The notes under the pieces were generated by a model, which worked only from the letters and a program-made list of their open reading frames with translations, ran no database searches and was not told the DNA's origin. From CATOSD01 sp965203135 (GTDB lineage Bacteria > Chloroflexota > Dehalococcoidia > Lucifugimonadales > CATOSD01), in contig CBDBBO010000001.1 in assembly GCA_965203135.1 (NCBI GenBank), positions 62,001 to 126,000 on the forward strand: DNA of 64,000 nt. Reading direction: 5' to 3'. Within the stretch, counting starts at the first letter, position 1. Each line of letters begins with the position of its first letter. Positions 53,049-62,100 of the stretch are shown piece after piece. Both the position numbers and the translations under genes were made by a program.

Positions 53049-54134
53049 CTATAGCACCACGACGGAGCGGAGCACCTCGCCGCGCTCCATCCTGTGGAAG
53101 GCCTCCTCGACGTCGCCCAGTCCTATAGTCTCCGAAACGAACCCGTCCAGGTCCAGCCGGCCCTGCAGGTACAGGTCGATGTACAGCGGGAAGTCACGGG
53201 TTGGCAGGCAGTCGCCGTACCAGGACGACTTGAGCGAGCCGCCCCTGCCGAACACCTCCAGCAGCGGCAGCTCGATGGTCATGTCCGGGCTGGGCACTCC
53301 CACGAGCACGACGGTGCCGGCGAGGTCGCGGGCGAAGAACGCCTGCTCGTAGGTCGCGGGGTTGCCCACCGCCTCTATCGCCACGTTCACGCCGTTGCCG
53401 TGCGTGATCTCGCGAATCGCCTCCACGGCGTCGGTCTGGGTCGAGTTGACGGTGTGCGTCGCGCCGAAGCCCTTTGCCCACTCCAGCTTGCGGTCGTCGA
53501 TGTCCACGGCGATTATGGTGTGGGCGCCCGCGAGCCGCGAGCCGGCGATGGCCGCGTCGCCCACGCCGCCGCATCCGATGACGGCCACCGAGTCACCGCG
53601 CGAGACGCCGCCGGTGTTGATGGCCGCGCCCAGGCCCGCCATGATGCCGCAGCCCAGCAGGCCCGCCGCCTCGGGCCGCGCCCGCGAGTCCACCCTCACG
53701 GCCTGGCCGGCGTCCACGAGCGTAAGCTCGGCGAACGCGCCGATGCCCAGCGCGGGCGAGACCGGCGAGCCGTCGGCGAGCGTCATCTGCCGGCGGGCGT
53801 TGCGGCTGTCGAAGCAGTACCAGGGCCTGCCGCGCAGGCAGGAGCGGCACCCGCTGCACGGCGAACGCCAGGCCAGGATCACGGAGTCGCCGACGGACAG
53901 GTGGCCGACCCCGTCGCCGATCTCTTCCACGACGCCCGCCGCCTCGTGTCCGAGGAAGAAGGGGAAATCGTCGTTGATCGCGCCCTCGCGGTAGTGCAGG
54001 TCGGTGTGGCACACGCCGCACGCCTTCACGCGGACGAGCGCCTCGCCCGGACCGGGATCAGGCACCAGGATCGTCTCCAGCGTCACCTCGGCGCCCCTGG
54101 CGCGGGCGACGACTCCCTGTACTTCGTTGACCAT
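53049..54134 (-). CDS. Zinc-dependent alcohol dehydrogenase, mycothiol/glutathione-formaldehyde type
   Basis: 361 residues. KACGVCHTDLHYREG and FFLGHEAAGVVEEIGDGVGH give the catalytic-zinc ligands; CSGCRSCLRGRPWYC is the four-Cys structural-zinc lobe; VAVIGCGGVGDAAIAGSRLA is the nucleotide loop and AVDIDDRKLEWA the acidic end that favours NAD. Overall closest in style to S-(hydroxymethyl)mycothiol dehydrogenases. Convergence with formaldehyde or aldehyde detoxification is inference. Confidence 0.9.
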   Translation of the reverse strand: MVNEVQGVVARARGAEVTLETILVPDPGPGEALVRVKACGVCHTDLHYREGAINDDFPFFLGHEAAGVVEEIGDGVGHLSVGDSVILAWRSPCSGCRSCLRGRPWYCFDSRNARRQMTLADGSPVSPALGIGAFAELTLVDAGQAVRVDSRARPEAAGLLGCGIMAGLGAAINTGGVSRGDSVAVIGCGGVGDAAIAGSRLAGAHTIIAVDIDDRKLEWAKGFGATHTVNSTQTDAVEAIREITHGNGVNVAIEAVGNPATYEQAFFARDLAGTVVLVGVPSPDMTIELPLLEVFGRGGSLKSSWYGDCLPTRDFPLYIDLYLQGRLDLDGFVSETIGLGDVEEAFHRMERGEVLRSVVVL

Positions 54135-54175
54135 GCGTCACCTCCGTTCGCGGTTAGATGAGCGTGTCCGCCGCG

Positions 54176-55642
54176 CTACTCGTTCCCGTCGCCGACCGCC
54201 GGCCTGCGGGCGGCCCGCGCGCTTTCCGTGCCGGATGCCTCGGCCCGCTGGGCAGGCGAATCTCCGCCCTGGCGGCGGCGCGCGCCACCGATGATGTACC
54301 CCAGCGGATTGCCGTTGCGCCTGCCGGCGGTCGCCATCTCGCGGCGGCGGGAAGGCTGTGGCGGAGTGGGCTTCCGCGCCAGCAGGAACAGCATGCCCCC
54401 GATGCAGTTCAGTCCCGCGATTATCAGAAAGGCCAGCGTGTAGTCGCCATATCTGTCGTACAGGATGCCCGGGAACACCGGCGCGGCCAGCAGCAGCACG
54501 TTCATCGGCACCTGCGATATGCCCATTATGGTGCCGAAAGAGCGCCGCCCGAAGTACTCGCCGCGTATGGACGTGGTGAGCGGGCTGCGTCCGCCGAAGC
54601 CGATGCCGAACAGCACCGCGAACCCGAACGCCATCCAGACCTCCGTCGCGAAGGTGAGCACCAGCAGCGACAAGGCCTGCACCATGGTGAAGATGAACAG
54701 CCCCACGTTCTTCGGAATCGTGTCGCCGATGTAGCCGCCGATTATCTGGAAGATCATGGAGGAGACGGTGTAGGTGGACACGACCCAGGCGGCCTGGGGC
54801 AGCGTGAGGCCCTGGTCGGTGAGCATGGGGGCGAGGTGGGCCATTATTGCGATGATTGCCATCGAGGTGAAGCCGTGCCCGATCGCGATCAGCCAGAAGG
54901 TGCGGGTGCGAAGCGCCTGCGAGGCGGTGAACTCGACAGTGGGGGACAGCCGGGAGGTGCGGCCAGGGTTCTCGCGGCGCCGCTCGACGTCGTCTCGGCG
55001 TTCGCCGTCCGGCAGCATCCCATAGTCCTCCGGCCGGTTGCGAATTATCCGCGAGATAGGGAACGCGAGGCCGATAGCCACCATGCCGATTATCATGGCC
55101 GTCAAGCTCCAGCCCAGGTTGTCGTCCTGTGGGTCTACCGCCCACGCGATGACCGGGATGAGCCACAGCGCGCCGAACTTCGCCACGGACGCCGACCACC
55201 CCATGGCCTTGGAGCGGTTCCGGTTGAACCAGTTGTTGAGCATGGCGTTCAGCGGGAGCCAGCCCCCGATGCCCTGTCCCAATGCCATTATCAGGAACGC
55301 GACGTAGAACATCCACAGGTAGCGCACCTGGGACATGTACAGAAACCCGCCGCCCATGATGGTTAGGCCGATGAGCACCATGCGGCGCGTGCCCATACGG
55401 TCCACGAGCCAGCCCTCGATGGGGCCGAGGATGCCGCCCTCGATGCGGGTGAACGCGAAGGCGAGCGAAAGCTGGGTGCGGTTCCAGCCGAACGCGCTTT
55501 CCATCGCCACGAACCACATGCCCATGGAGTGGAACAGCGGCACGCTGGTGATGATGTGCGTGAATCCGGTGGCCGGTACGAGCCACCAGCCGTAGTAGGT
55601 GCCGCGTATGCGCTGGACGAGTATGCTGAACAGACTTAGCAA
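54176..55642 (-). CDS. MFS transporter (oxalate/formate antiporter-like)
   Basis: About 488 residues from TTG at 55642; an upstream TTG at 55699 would add 19 polar residues. YYGWWLVPATGFTHIITSVP opens helix 1, and GWLVDRMGTRRMVLIGLTIM is the MFS motif between helices 2 and 3. Twelve helices are apparent, with a charged central loop rich in Arg and Glu (ERRDDVERRRENPGRTSR). The C-terminal tail of about 60 residues is charged. It likely moves a small organic acid. Confidence 0.85.
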   Translation of the reverse strand: MLSLFSILVQRIRGTYYGWWLVPATGFTHIITSVPLFHSMGMWFVAMESAFGWNRTQLSLAFAFTRIEGGILGPIEGWLVDRMGTRRMVLIGLTIMGGGFLYMSQVRYLWMFYVAFLIMALGQGIGGWLPLNAMLNNWFNRNRSKAMGWSASVAKFGALWLIPVIAWAVDPQDDNLGWSLTAMIIGMVAIGLAFPISRIIRNRPEDYGMLPDGERRDDVERRRENPGRTSRLSPTVEFTASQALRTRTFWLIAIGHGFTSMAIIAIMAHLAPMLTDQGLTLPQAAWVVSTYTVSSMIFQIIGGYIGDTIPKNVGLFIFTMVQALSLLVLTFATEVWMAFGFAVLFGIGFGGRSPLTTSIRGEYFGRRSFGTIMGISQVPMNVLLLAAPVFPGILYDRYGDYTLAFLIIAGLNCIGGMLFLLARKPTPPQPSRRREMATAGRRNGNPLGYIIGGARRRQGGDSPAQRAEASGTESARAARRPAVGDGNE

Positions 55643-55826
55643 AGCTCTGTCGGGTCCCTTCCGCGCCTGGACACGAGATAGGCGGTGGTCGCACGCCAAA
55701 CGCAGGCCAGTATACCACAGCCGCGAATGGCGCCCCTCTCCAGCGAGTCTGGCCCGGTTCGCCGGGAATGGCGTATACTTGAGACAGTCGTAAGAAGATT
55801 GCAGTCGGGGAGGTACGGTCTAAGAT

Positions 55827-56126
55827 ATGATTATGGTTCGGCGAGTGTACATGCCCAGGCCGGGCGAGGGCGGCAAGCTGCTCAGGATCGTGAGACAGAT
55901 CAATGCCGAGACGGTGAACGCCGGATTCCCCCCGCTGTCCGTCTACACCCAGACGCACGGTCCGCACGGGATGGTCGTCACCGAGCAGCAGTGGGAGTCG
56001 CTGGCGGCCTACGAGGAGTCCCGCGACCGCGTGCGGCAGACGCCCGCGATAACCGGCACGTTCAGCGAGGCGTACCCGCTGCTGGCCGAGACGCACCTCA
56101 CAGAGATCTACCGGCGGGTGGAGTAG
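55827..56126 (+). CDS. Small uncharacterised protein, dimeric alpha/beta-barrel-like
   Basis: 99 residues, MIMVRRVYMPRPGEGGKLLR then QINAETVNAGFPPLSVYTQT, WESLAAYEESRDRVRQTPAI, ending TEIYRRVE. The alternating strand-helix pattern resembles NIPSNAP or stress-responsive alpha/beta-barrel proteins. A GGGGAGG lies about 12 bases before ATG. It is 23 bases upstream of arsM on the same strand and probably in one operon with it. Function unknown. Confidence 0.7.
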   Translation: MIMVRRVYMPRPGEGGKLLRIVRQINAETVNAGFPPLSVYTQTHGPHGMVVTEQQWESLAAYEESRDRVRQTPAITGTFSEAYPLLAETHLTEIYRRVE

Positions 56127-56149
56127 GGGAAAACTGAAAGGACATCGCA

Positions 56150-56902
56150 ATGGCGATTCAAGAACACATCGAGATCAGGGAGATCGTGAAGGAGCGGTAC
56201 GCCGAAGTGGCGAGAGGCGCCATCGACTGCTGCGAGGGCTCGTGCTGCGGAGAGGCGGAGACGAACCTGTACACGCTGCAGGAGGTGGAGGGGCTGCCGA
56301 CAGAGGCGGTGATGGCGTCCGCCGGCTGCGGCAACCCCACCGCCATCGGCGCGCTGAACGCAGGCGAGACGGTGGTCGACTTCGGAAGCGGCGGGGGCAT
56401 CGACTGCTTCCTCGCCGCCAGAGCCGTGGGCCCGCAGGGCGCCGTCATCGGCGTGGACATGACGCCGGACATGGTCGCCCTGGCGCGCGAGAACGCGATC
56501 AAGCTGGGCGCGGCGAATGTGGAGTTCCACCTGTCGGAGATGGAGAATACCCCCATCGACGCCGAGAGCGTGGACGTGATCATCTCCAACTGCGTGATCA
56601 ACCTGTCCCCGGACAAAGACGCGGTGTTTCGGGAGGCGTTCCGGATCCTCAAGCCGGGCGGCCGCGTCTACATATCGGACCTGCTGCTCGTCGACGACCT
56701 GCCCGACGAGGCGAAGGCCGACATGAGCAACTGGGTGTCCTGCATCGGCGGCGCCGAGCCGGTGGACGTGTACCTCGGCAGGATGCGCGCCGCCGGGTTC
56801 GCGCGCGCCGAGATCACCGCGGACACGCCGTGGGAGGGCAGCGAGCAGTGGGCCTCCTACGCGCACAGCATGAACATACTCGCCCACAAGCCGGCCTACT
56901 GA
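56150..56902 (+). CDS. arsM: Arsenite S-adenosylmethionine methyltransferase
   Basis: 250 residues. SAM motif VVDFGSGGGIDCFLAARAVG, GVDMTPDMVALARENA and LKPGGRVYISDLLLVDDLP are class I features. ArsM-specific cysteines are present: IDCCEGSCCGE near residue 30, SAGCGNPTAIGAL near 60, SNCVINLSPDK near 145 and WVSCIGGAEP near 195. It converts As(III) to methylated forms in the cytoplasm. No arsR or arsenite pump is adjacent. ATG follows GAAAGGACATCGCA. Confidence 0.93.
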   Translation: MAIQEHIEIREIVKERYAEVARGAIDCCEGSCCGEAETNLYTLQEVEGLPTEAVMASAGCGNPTAIGALNAGETVVDFGSGGGIDCFLAARAVGPQGAVIGVDMTPDMVALARENAIKLGAANVEFHLSEMENTPIDAESVDVIISNCVINLSPDKDAVFREAFRILKPGGRVYISDLLLVDDLPDEAKADMSNWVSCIGGAEPVDVYLGRMRAAGFARAEITADTPWEGSEQWASYAHSMNILAHKPAY

Positions 56903-56926
56903 ATTGTCCCTTTCCCCCTTCCACAT

Positions 56927-56996
56927 AGTCCCTTCCCCCTCGCAGGGGGAAGAGCCTGCCCTGAGCCTGCCGAACGGGTCAGGATGGGGGTGAGAG
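56927..56996. repeat. Main dispersed repeat with internal insertion
   Basis: Same arrangement as at 14841-14907: stem CCTTCCCCCT/AGGGGGAAG, then AGCCTGCCCTGAGCC and TGCCGAACG, then TCAGGATGGGGGTGA. It lies between convergent arsM and the coiled-coil gene. Confidence 0.8.
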
Positions 56997-57005
56997 GACT
57001 ATACG

Positions 57006-57038
57006 AAAAAGGAGAAGCGCCCAAACGGGCGCTTCTCC
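57006..57038 (-). terminator. Rho-independent terminator of the rsmD-coaD-coiled-coil operon
   Basis: GGAGAAGCGCCC at 57011-57022 pairs perfectly with 57027-57038 around a 4-base loop. On the minus strand the stem is followed by TTTTT. It lies 30 bases after the stop of the coiled-coil gene. Confidence 0.92.
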
Positions 57039-57067
57039 CATTCTTCCCTCCGGTTGCAGCCGCCAAG

Positions 57068-57652
57068 CTAGACGTGAACTTCGTTCCTGTTGGATCCCTG
57101 AGGGGCGTAGCTGGAGTTGGCGGCCTGGCCCCTGTTGTCGACGCGCAGGGAGTCGATGCCCCGGCGCACCTGGCCGAGAACGTCGGCGAGGTGGGACTCC
57201 AGGTTGAAGAGCACTTCGCGGGCGTACTGGTCCGCGCCCTCTCGCCGCATAGCCGCCGCGATGTCGGACTCGCCCATGAATCGCTGAGCGCGGCGCTGTG
57301 CGTCGTCGATGATCTGGTTAGCCTCCTGGCGCGCCTTCTCCTTGACCTGCTCCGCCTGCTCGTGCGACTCCCTCAGCACCTCGGACTCGCTCACTCTGGC
57401 ATTGAACTCGTTCTCCGCCTCGATGGTGAGAGACGAGGCCTGCTGCTCCGCCGCGCCCTTGATGCGCTGCGCCTCCAGGTAGGCCTGGCTGATGATGCTG
57501 TCCTTCTGCTTCAGGATCTCGTCGGATTCCTGCATGTTGGCCGGAACGGAGCGGCCCGCCTGCTCGGCCATCTCGATGAGCTGTTCGAGCTGATCGATCT
57601 CCACCATCACCTTGCGCCGGAAGCCGGGCATCCGCGTGCCCGTGGCCGCCAT
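57068..57652 (-). CDS. DivIVA/ATP synthase b-like coiled-coil protein
   Basis: 194 residues, almost entirely helical: EIDQLEQLIEMAEQAGRSVP, then a long charged coiled coil (LEAQRIKGAAEQQASSLTIE to QEANQIIDDAQRRAQRFMGE), and a C-terminal helix before an Asn/Ser-rich tail. It resembles DivIVA-like or cell-division scaffold proteins of Chloroflexota. ATG at 57652 has a weak AGG. A perfect AGGAGG at about 57698-57703 stands before an in-frame ATC (57690), so a longer protein from a non-standard start is possible. Same strand as coaD, 85 bases downstream. Confidence 0.7.
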   Translation of the reverse strand: MAATGTRMPGFRRKVMVEIDQLEQLIEMAEQAGRSVPANMQESDEILKQKDSIISQAYLEAQRIKGAAEQQASSLTIEAENEFNARVSESEVLRESHEQAEQVKEKARQEANQIIDDAQRRAQRFMGESDIAAAMRREGADQYAREVLFNLESHLADVLGQVRRGIDSLRVDNRGQAANSSYAPQGSNRNEVHV

Positions 57653-57737
57653 TTGCCTGAGTTCGTTGGTTACTGCGTTGATGTTGCTGATGATGCTCCT
57701 CCTTTTGCTAGCGCTGTTCCTTCGCCTATCGCGTTCG

Positions 57738-58229
57738 TTATGTTATGAGCTTGGCCTCGAGCGCCTCCGCGACGTGCGGCGGCACCAGGTTGTCGACGTT
57801 GGCCCCCAGCGATACGACCTCTTTTATCCGGCTGGAAAACACGAACTGGTAGTCCAGTGAGCTCATCATGCACACCACGTCGATTTCGGGGTCCAGATTG
57901 CGCCACATCAACGCCATCTCGAACTCCAGCTCGAAGTCGAATCCCGCCCGGAGACCCCTCAGAATGAACTGTGCCCCCTGGCGATGGGCCACTTTAGGCG
58001 CCAGTCCCGTGAACGGCACGACGTCCACGTTCGGCAGGTGGCTCACGCTTCGCCGGAACAGCTCCACGCGCTCCTCCGTGCTGAACAGCAGCCTCTTCGT
58101 AGGAGGCGAGTCGTACACGCAGATGACCAGCTCGTCGAACAACTGCGACGCCCTTGTGGCGATGTCCACGTGGCCGTTGTGGGCCGGATCGAAGCTGCCC
58201 GGGTATATCGCCTTAGCCACCGTTTTCAC
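57738..58229 (-). CDS. coaD: Phosphopantetheine adenylyltransferase
   Basis: 163 residues, normal length. AIYPGSFDPAHNGHVDIATR has the HxGH nucleotidyl-transfer motif, ILRGLRAGFDFELEFEMALM the substrate region, and FVFSSRIKEVVSLGANVDNL the C-terminal ATP-binding part. It makes dephospho-CoA, the penultimate CoA step. GTG at 58229 overlaps the rsmD stop by 17 bases; a GTG at 58220 is possible. rsmD-coaD adjacency is widely conserved. Confidence 0.95.
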   Translation of the reverse strand: MKTVAKAIYPGSFDPAHNGHVDIATRASQLFDELVICVYDSPPTKRLLFSTEERVELFRRSVSHLPNVDVVPFTGLAPKVAHRQGAQFILRGLRAGFDFELEFEMALMWRNLDPEIDVVCMMSSLDYQFVFSSRIKEVVSLGANVDNLVPPHVAEALEAKLIT

Positions 58230-58776
58230 CTACCTTGTAAAACGTTATCGACGTGTCGCCGTACCGTCGGCTCTCCACGCGCCTCAGGCTCCCGTAGCCC
58301 GCCTCCAGCGGCTGGCCGCTCCGGTGCTCCGCCACCACCACGCCGCCCTCGGACACCAGCCCCCGCTCGGCAAGCCGCGTCAGCGTCGCCTGCCACGGCG
58401 CCGCCCGGTACGGCGGGTCCGCCATCACAAGCCCGTACTCTCCGCGCATCCCCCCCAGCACACGATCTACCCGGCCGCACAGCACCCGGCCCCGGTCGTC
58501 CAGACCCAACTCGCCGAGATTGCCGGCCAACTGGCGGCACCTCCTGCCGTCGGACTCCACGAAGTCCGCCCAGGCCGCTCCCCGGCTCAGCGCCTCTATG
58601 CCAAGAGCGCCGGTCCCCGCGTAAAGGTCGAGCACTCGCACCCCCTCTATGGCCGACCGGCCCAGTATCGAAAACAGCGCGCCGCGCACCCTTTCGGACG
58701 TTGGCCGCAGGCCCCGTTGGCGATCCGTGCGGATCAGCCTTCCCCTGTGCGTTCCTCCCGAAATTCTGACGCTCAT
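58213..58776 (-). CDS. rsmD: 16S rRNA (guanine966-N2)-methyltransferase
   Basis: 187 residues from ATG at 58776. RISGGTHRGRLIRTDRQRGL and RPTSERVRGALFSILG are the RsmD N-terminal signature, VLDLYAGTGALGIEALSRGA the SAM motif and VMADPPYRAAPW the catalytic DPPY. It methylates 16S rRNA in the small subunit. First gene of the rsmD-coaD-coiled-coil operon. Confidence 0.95.
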   Translation of the reverse strand: MSVRISGGTHRGRLIRTDRQRGLRPTSERVRGALFSILGRSAIEGVRVLDLYAGTGALGIEALSRGAAWADFVESDGRRCRQLAGNLGELGLDDRGRVLCGRVDRVLGGMRGEYGLVMADPPYRAAPWQATLTRLAERGLVSEGGVVVAEHRSGQPLEAGYGSLRRVESRRYGDTSITFYKVGENGG

Positions 58777-59114
58777 GGGCCGTAGGGCCCTCCACGTATG
58801 TCCTGCTGCGCCGCTTCGTCCCGGCGCCGGCCGCGATAGCGAGCGAAATGCGTGAGCCACGGTCGACAGGCGAGTGGCCGGGCGGGACTCTGCGACGCTA
58901 ACAAAGATTAACAACGGCCAATTTCAGGATTAAAGCGCGTTTTGTACACGTTTTTGACGAGTTATATATTCGGCACCGCTTTTCGACCTGTCCATCGGCT
59001 TCGCGCAGCCGCGGGGTCTTTCCGTTGCCGCCCGCCGCCCGCCTTCCCGATTGCGGCATGGCGCAGAGCTAACGTGCCGGACGGGCGACGGCGCGTTAGC
59101 TCTGCCTCGTCAGG
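58777..59114. other. Intergenic region between divergently oriented-end genes
   Basis: 338 bases. The part next to rsmD probably holds its promoter (TTAACAAAGATTAACAACGG near 58898-58917 is the AT-richest stretch). The part next to 59115 holds the stem-loop described separately. No gene seen. Confidence 0.45.
59063..59105 (-). terminator. Stem-loop downstream of the RCC1-repeat gene
   Basis: GCAGAGCTAACG at 59063-59074 is the exact inverse of 59094-59105 (12-base stem, 19-base loop with its own GCCG/CGGC pair). It begins 10 bases after the stop codon. No U-run follows, so it is a terminator or RNA-stabilising hairpin rather than a classic intrinsic terminator. Confidence 0.55.
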
Positions 59115-62100
59115 CTACCGCTGGCGTCTCCTCCTCCACCAGAGGTACACTCCGCCGGCTGTGCCTGCCGCCCCCAGGAGCGCCAGGAGAGCGATGAGCC
59201 ATGCGGGTAGGCCGCCCTCCGGTTCGGGCGCCGGCTCCGGCGTGGGTGTGGCCGTAGGCTCCGGCGTGGGCGTTGCCGTGGCTGCCAGCGCGAGCGCGGC
59301 CGTGGGTTCCGGCGTGTGCGTGGCGGTTGGCTCCGGCGTAGGCGTAGGTGTCGCGATAGGTTCCGGCGTGGGCGTGGGTTCCGGCGTGGGTGTCGCGGTT
59401 GGCTCCGGCGTAGGCGTAGGCGTCGCGGTAGGTTCCGGCGTGGGTGTGGGTTCCGGCGTGGGTGTCGCGGTTGGCTCCGGCGTAGGCGTAGGCGTCGCGG
59501 TGGGTTCGGGTGTGGGCGTATGCGTCGCGGTGGGTTCCGGTGTGGGCGTATGCGTCGCGGTGGGTTCGGGTGTGGGCGTGTGTGTCGCGGTGGGTTCCGG
59601 CGTGGGCGTCGCGGTTGGCTCAGGCGTGGGCGTGGCCGTGGGCTCCGGCGTGGGTGTCGCGGTAGGTTCCGGCGTGGGCGTGGCCGTAGGCTCCGGCGTG
59701 GGCGTCGCGGTGGGTTCGGGCGTGGGCGTCTCGGTGGCCTCCTGTTGTAGAGAAGGCGGCTGCGGGCTGGGTTGCGGCTGCGGAGCCGGCCGCGAGACCC
59801 TCGCATCACTCCCTAAGAACTGCACCGCGGGCCTGACGGGGACGCTTTCCGTGGCTATTCGGCTCCACAACGAGCCCAGATCGGACCGCAATCGCATCGG
59901 CCACGAGCCGCCCGCGAACCTGTGGGTCTCGCCGTGGACGTACACGGTGTGGTCTGCCTTGAATGCGTCCGGCGCCCCTATGTTCAGGCTGAGGTACACG
60001 TGGTCGCCCTGGGTGTAGACCGCGGTGATGGCGCCGGGTCTTCCCTGGAACGTGAAGTCGTCGTCGTCCAGCGCGCTGGTGCACCGCTTGGCCGCGTCGG
60101 TGTGTGTGTTGTCGCAGCCGGTCTTCCCATCGCCCAGGTCATGCAGCGTCATCTTGGTGTACCAATCCCTTAGCCGCTGCCCGTGCTCGGCGGGGAAGGG
60201 GATGACCGTGCCCGCGCCCCAGCAGACGAGGGAGTCGCCGCGGTCGATGGCGCACATGTGGCCGGATCCGGCGCCCAGGCTCTTGAAGCCACTCATGGCC
60301 CGGATCTCCGCGCTGGGCAGGTACTGGCTCTTCTCGTTGTTCCAGCAGTCCAGCTTCCCGTCGCTCTGCCGGATGGCGCAGTTGGGGTTCCCGCCCGTGG
60401 CGATGTCCGCGTAGTTGACGTTGCCGAAGCCCTGGGCGTCGCTTCCCCAGCCCGGCACCGCGTACCGGCCGTCGGAGTGGTAGCCCCAGCAGACGGCCTT
60501 CTTGTCCTCGCGGATGGCGCACGTGTGGCCCTCACCCGCGGTGATGTCGATGTAGCGGTGTGCGCCGCTCGGCGGGGTCGTCGAGGTGTGGTTGCCCTTG
60601 CCGCCGATGTCGTCGGGCGTGCCGTCGCTGTCGCGGTCGAAGAACACCGCCTCCCCCCAGCACTCCACGCTCTTGTCGTCGCTCTTGATGGCGCAGGCGT
60701 GCGTCGCGCCCACGGCGACGCGGGAGAAGCTGCCGCTGGGGACCGTCAGGCGGTCGTGGGTATCGGGTGTAGCGTTGCCGCCCCAGCACACCAGCGTGCC
60801 GTCCGTCTTGACGCCACACGTCAGGTCCGGGCCCGCGTCCAGGTCGGTGAACGTGGTGGTAGTCGCGGCGGAGGGCACGACGGCATGGAGGTACCTGAGG
60901 TACTCTGTTCCCGACAGGAACACGCCGCCCCAGCACTGGACCGTGCCGTCCGCCTTTATGGCGCAGGCGTGGGTGTTGTCGGCGGCGACCTTGGTGAACG
61001 TTCCCGTTGTCGGCGTCTCCTGTATCACCCGGTTGCCGTCGTTGCCCCAGCAGACGATGCTCTTGTCCGTCTTCAGCGCGCAGCCGAAGTTGCTCCCGCC
61101 GTCGACTTGGGTGAAGTCGCCGCCGGGCGGGGCGGTCACGCCGTGGTCGCCGATGCCCCAGCAGGTGAGCTCATGGGAGAAGTCCATGACGCAGTTGGCG
61201 AAGCCGCCGACGGAGATGTTCTGCGCGGAGACGCGGCCGGGGGTGTCCGTCTGGGGAGGGTAGGCGAGCTTCCAGCCCCAGCAGTGGATTTCGTGGTTGC
61301 GCGCGATGCCGCACCCGTACAGATCGGTGGTGCTCATCTCGATGGAGGTGAACCTGACGCCAGGCGGCGCGGTGTTGATCTGCGTGTTGACAGCCCGCTG
61401 GTCGGGGTCTGAAGGGTGGATAAAGGTGTTGTAGCTCGAATGGCCGCCCCAGCACTCCACCGAGCCGTTGACGGCCAGCGCGCAGCCGTTGAACGTGGTC
61501 AGCGTGACGTCGATGAACGGCCCCGCGCCGTCGGGTCCGTCCGAGCGGTTGTGGGATATGCGGCCCCAGCAGGTGACGCTGCCGCCCTGGCTGAGATCCG
61601 CGCCGCGGATGCCGCACGCGTGCGCAAAGCCCGCCTCCACCATGAGCCAGTCGGTGATCGCCGCGCCGCTCTCCTTGGGTATCACCAGGCGGTCGTCGCC
61701 GGCCTTGCCCCAGCAGGCCATCGTGCCGTCGGTCTTGATGGCGCAGGCGTGGTAGTTGCCCACGCTCAGGGACCCCGCCCTGAACTTGACCGACTCGGGC
61801 GGCGTGTTCACCCAGCCCGTATAGCCGGTCTGCGTCGTCCGCGCCGTCCACGTGTCCCAGTCCTCGTTGTCTGTCTCCCGGTTCGTGCCGTTGTCCCGCT
61901 CCGGGTAGCCCCAGCACATGACGCTGCCGTTCGTCTTGATGCCGCACGTGAGGAACGACCCGGCGGAGACCTGGAGGAAGGTCTCATCGCGGTAGGCCCA
62001 GTCGCCCCAGTCGCTCACCTGCCCGGCGGAGTCCTCGCCCCAGCAGGTGACCTTCCCCTCGCTGTCGAGCACGCAGGCGTGGTTCTGGCCGACCTCGATC

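Noticed and set aside
59220..59750. CRISPR-like array
   Set aside because: Units are contiguous, without unique spacers, and encode PTPEPTA in the frame of the RCC1 protein.
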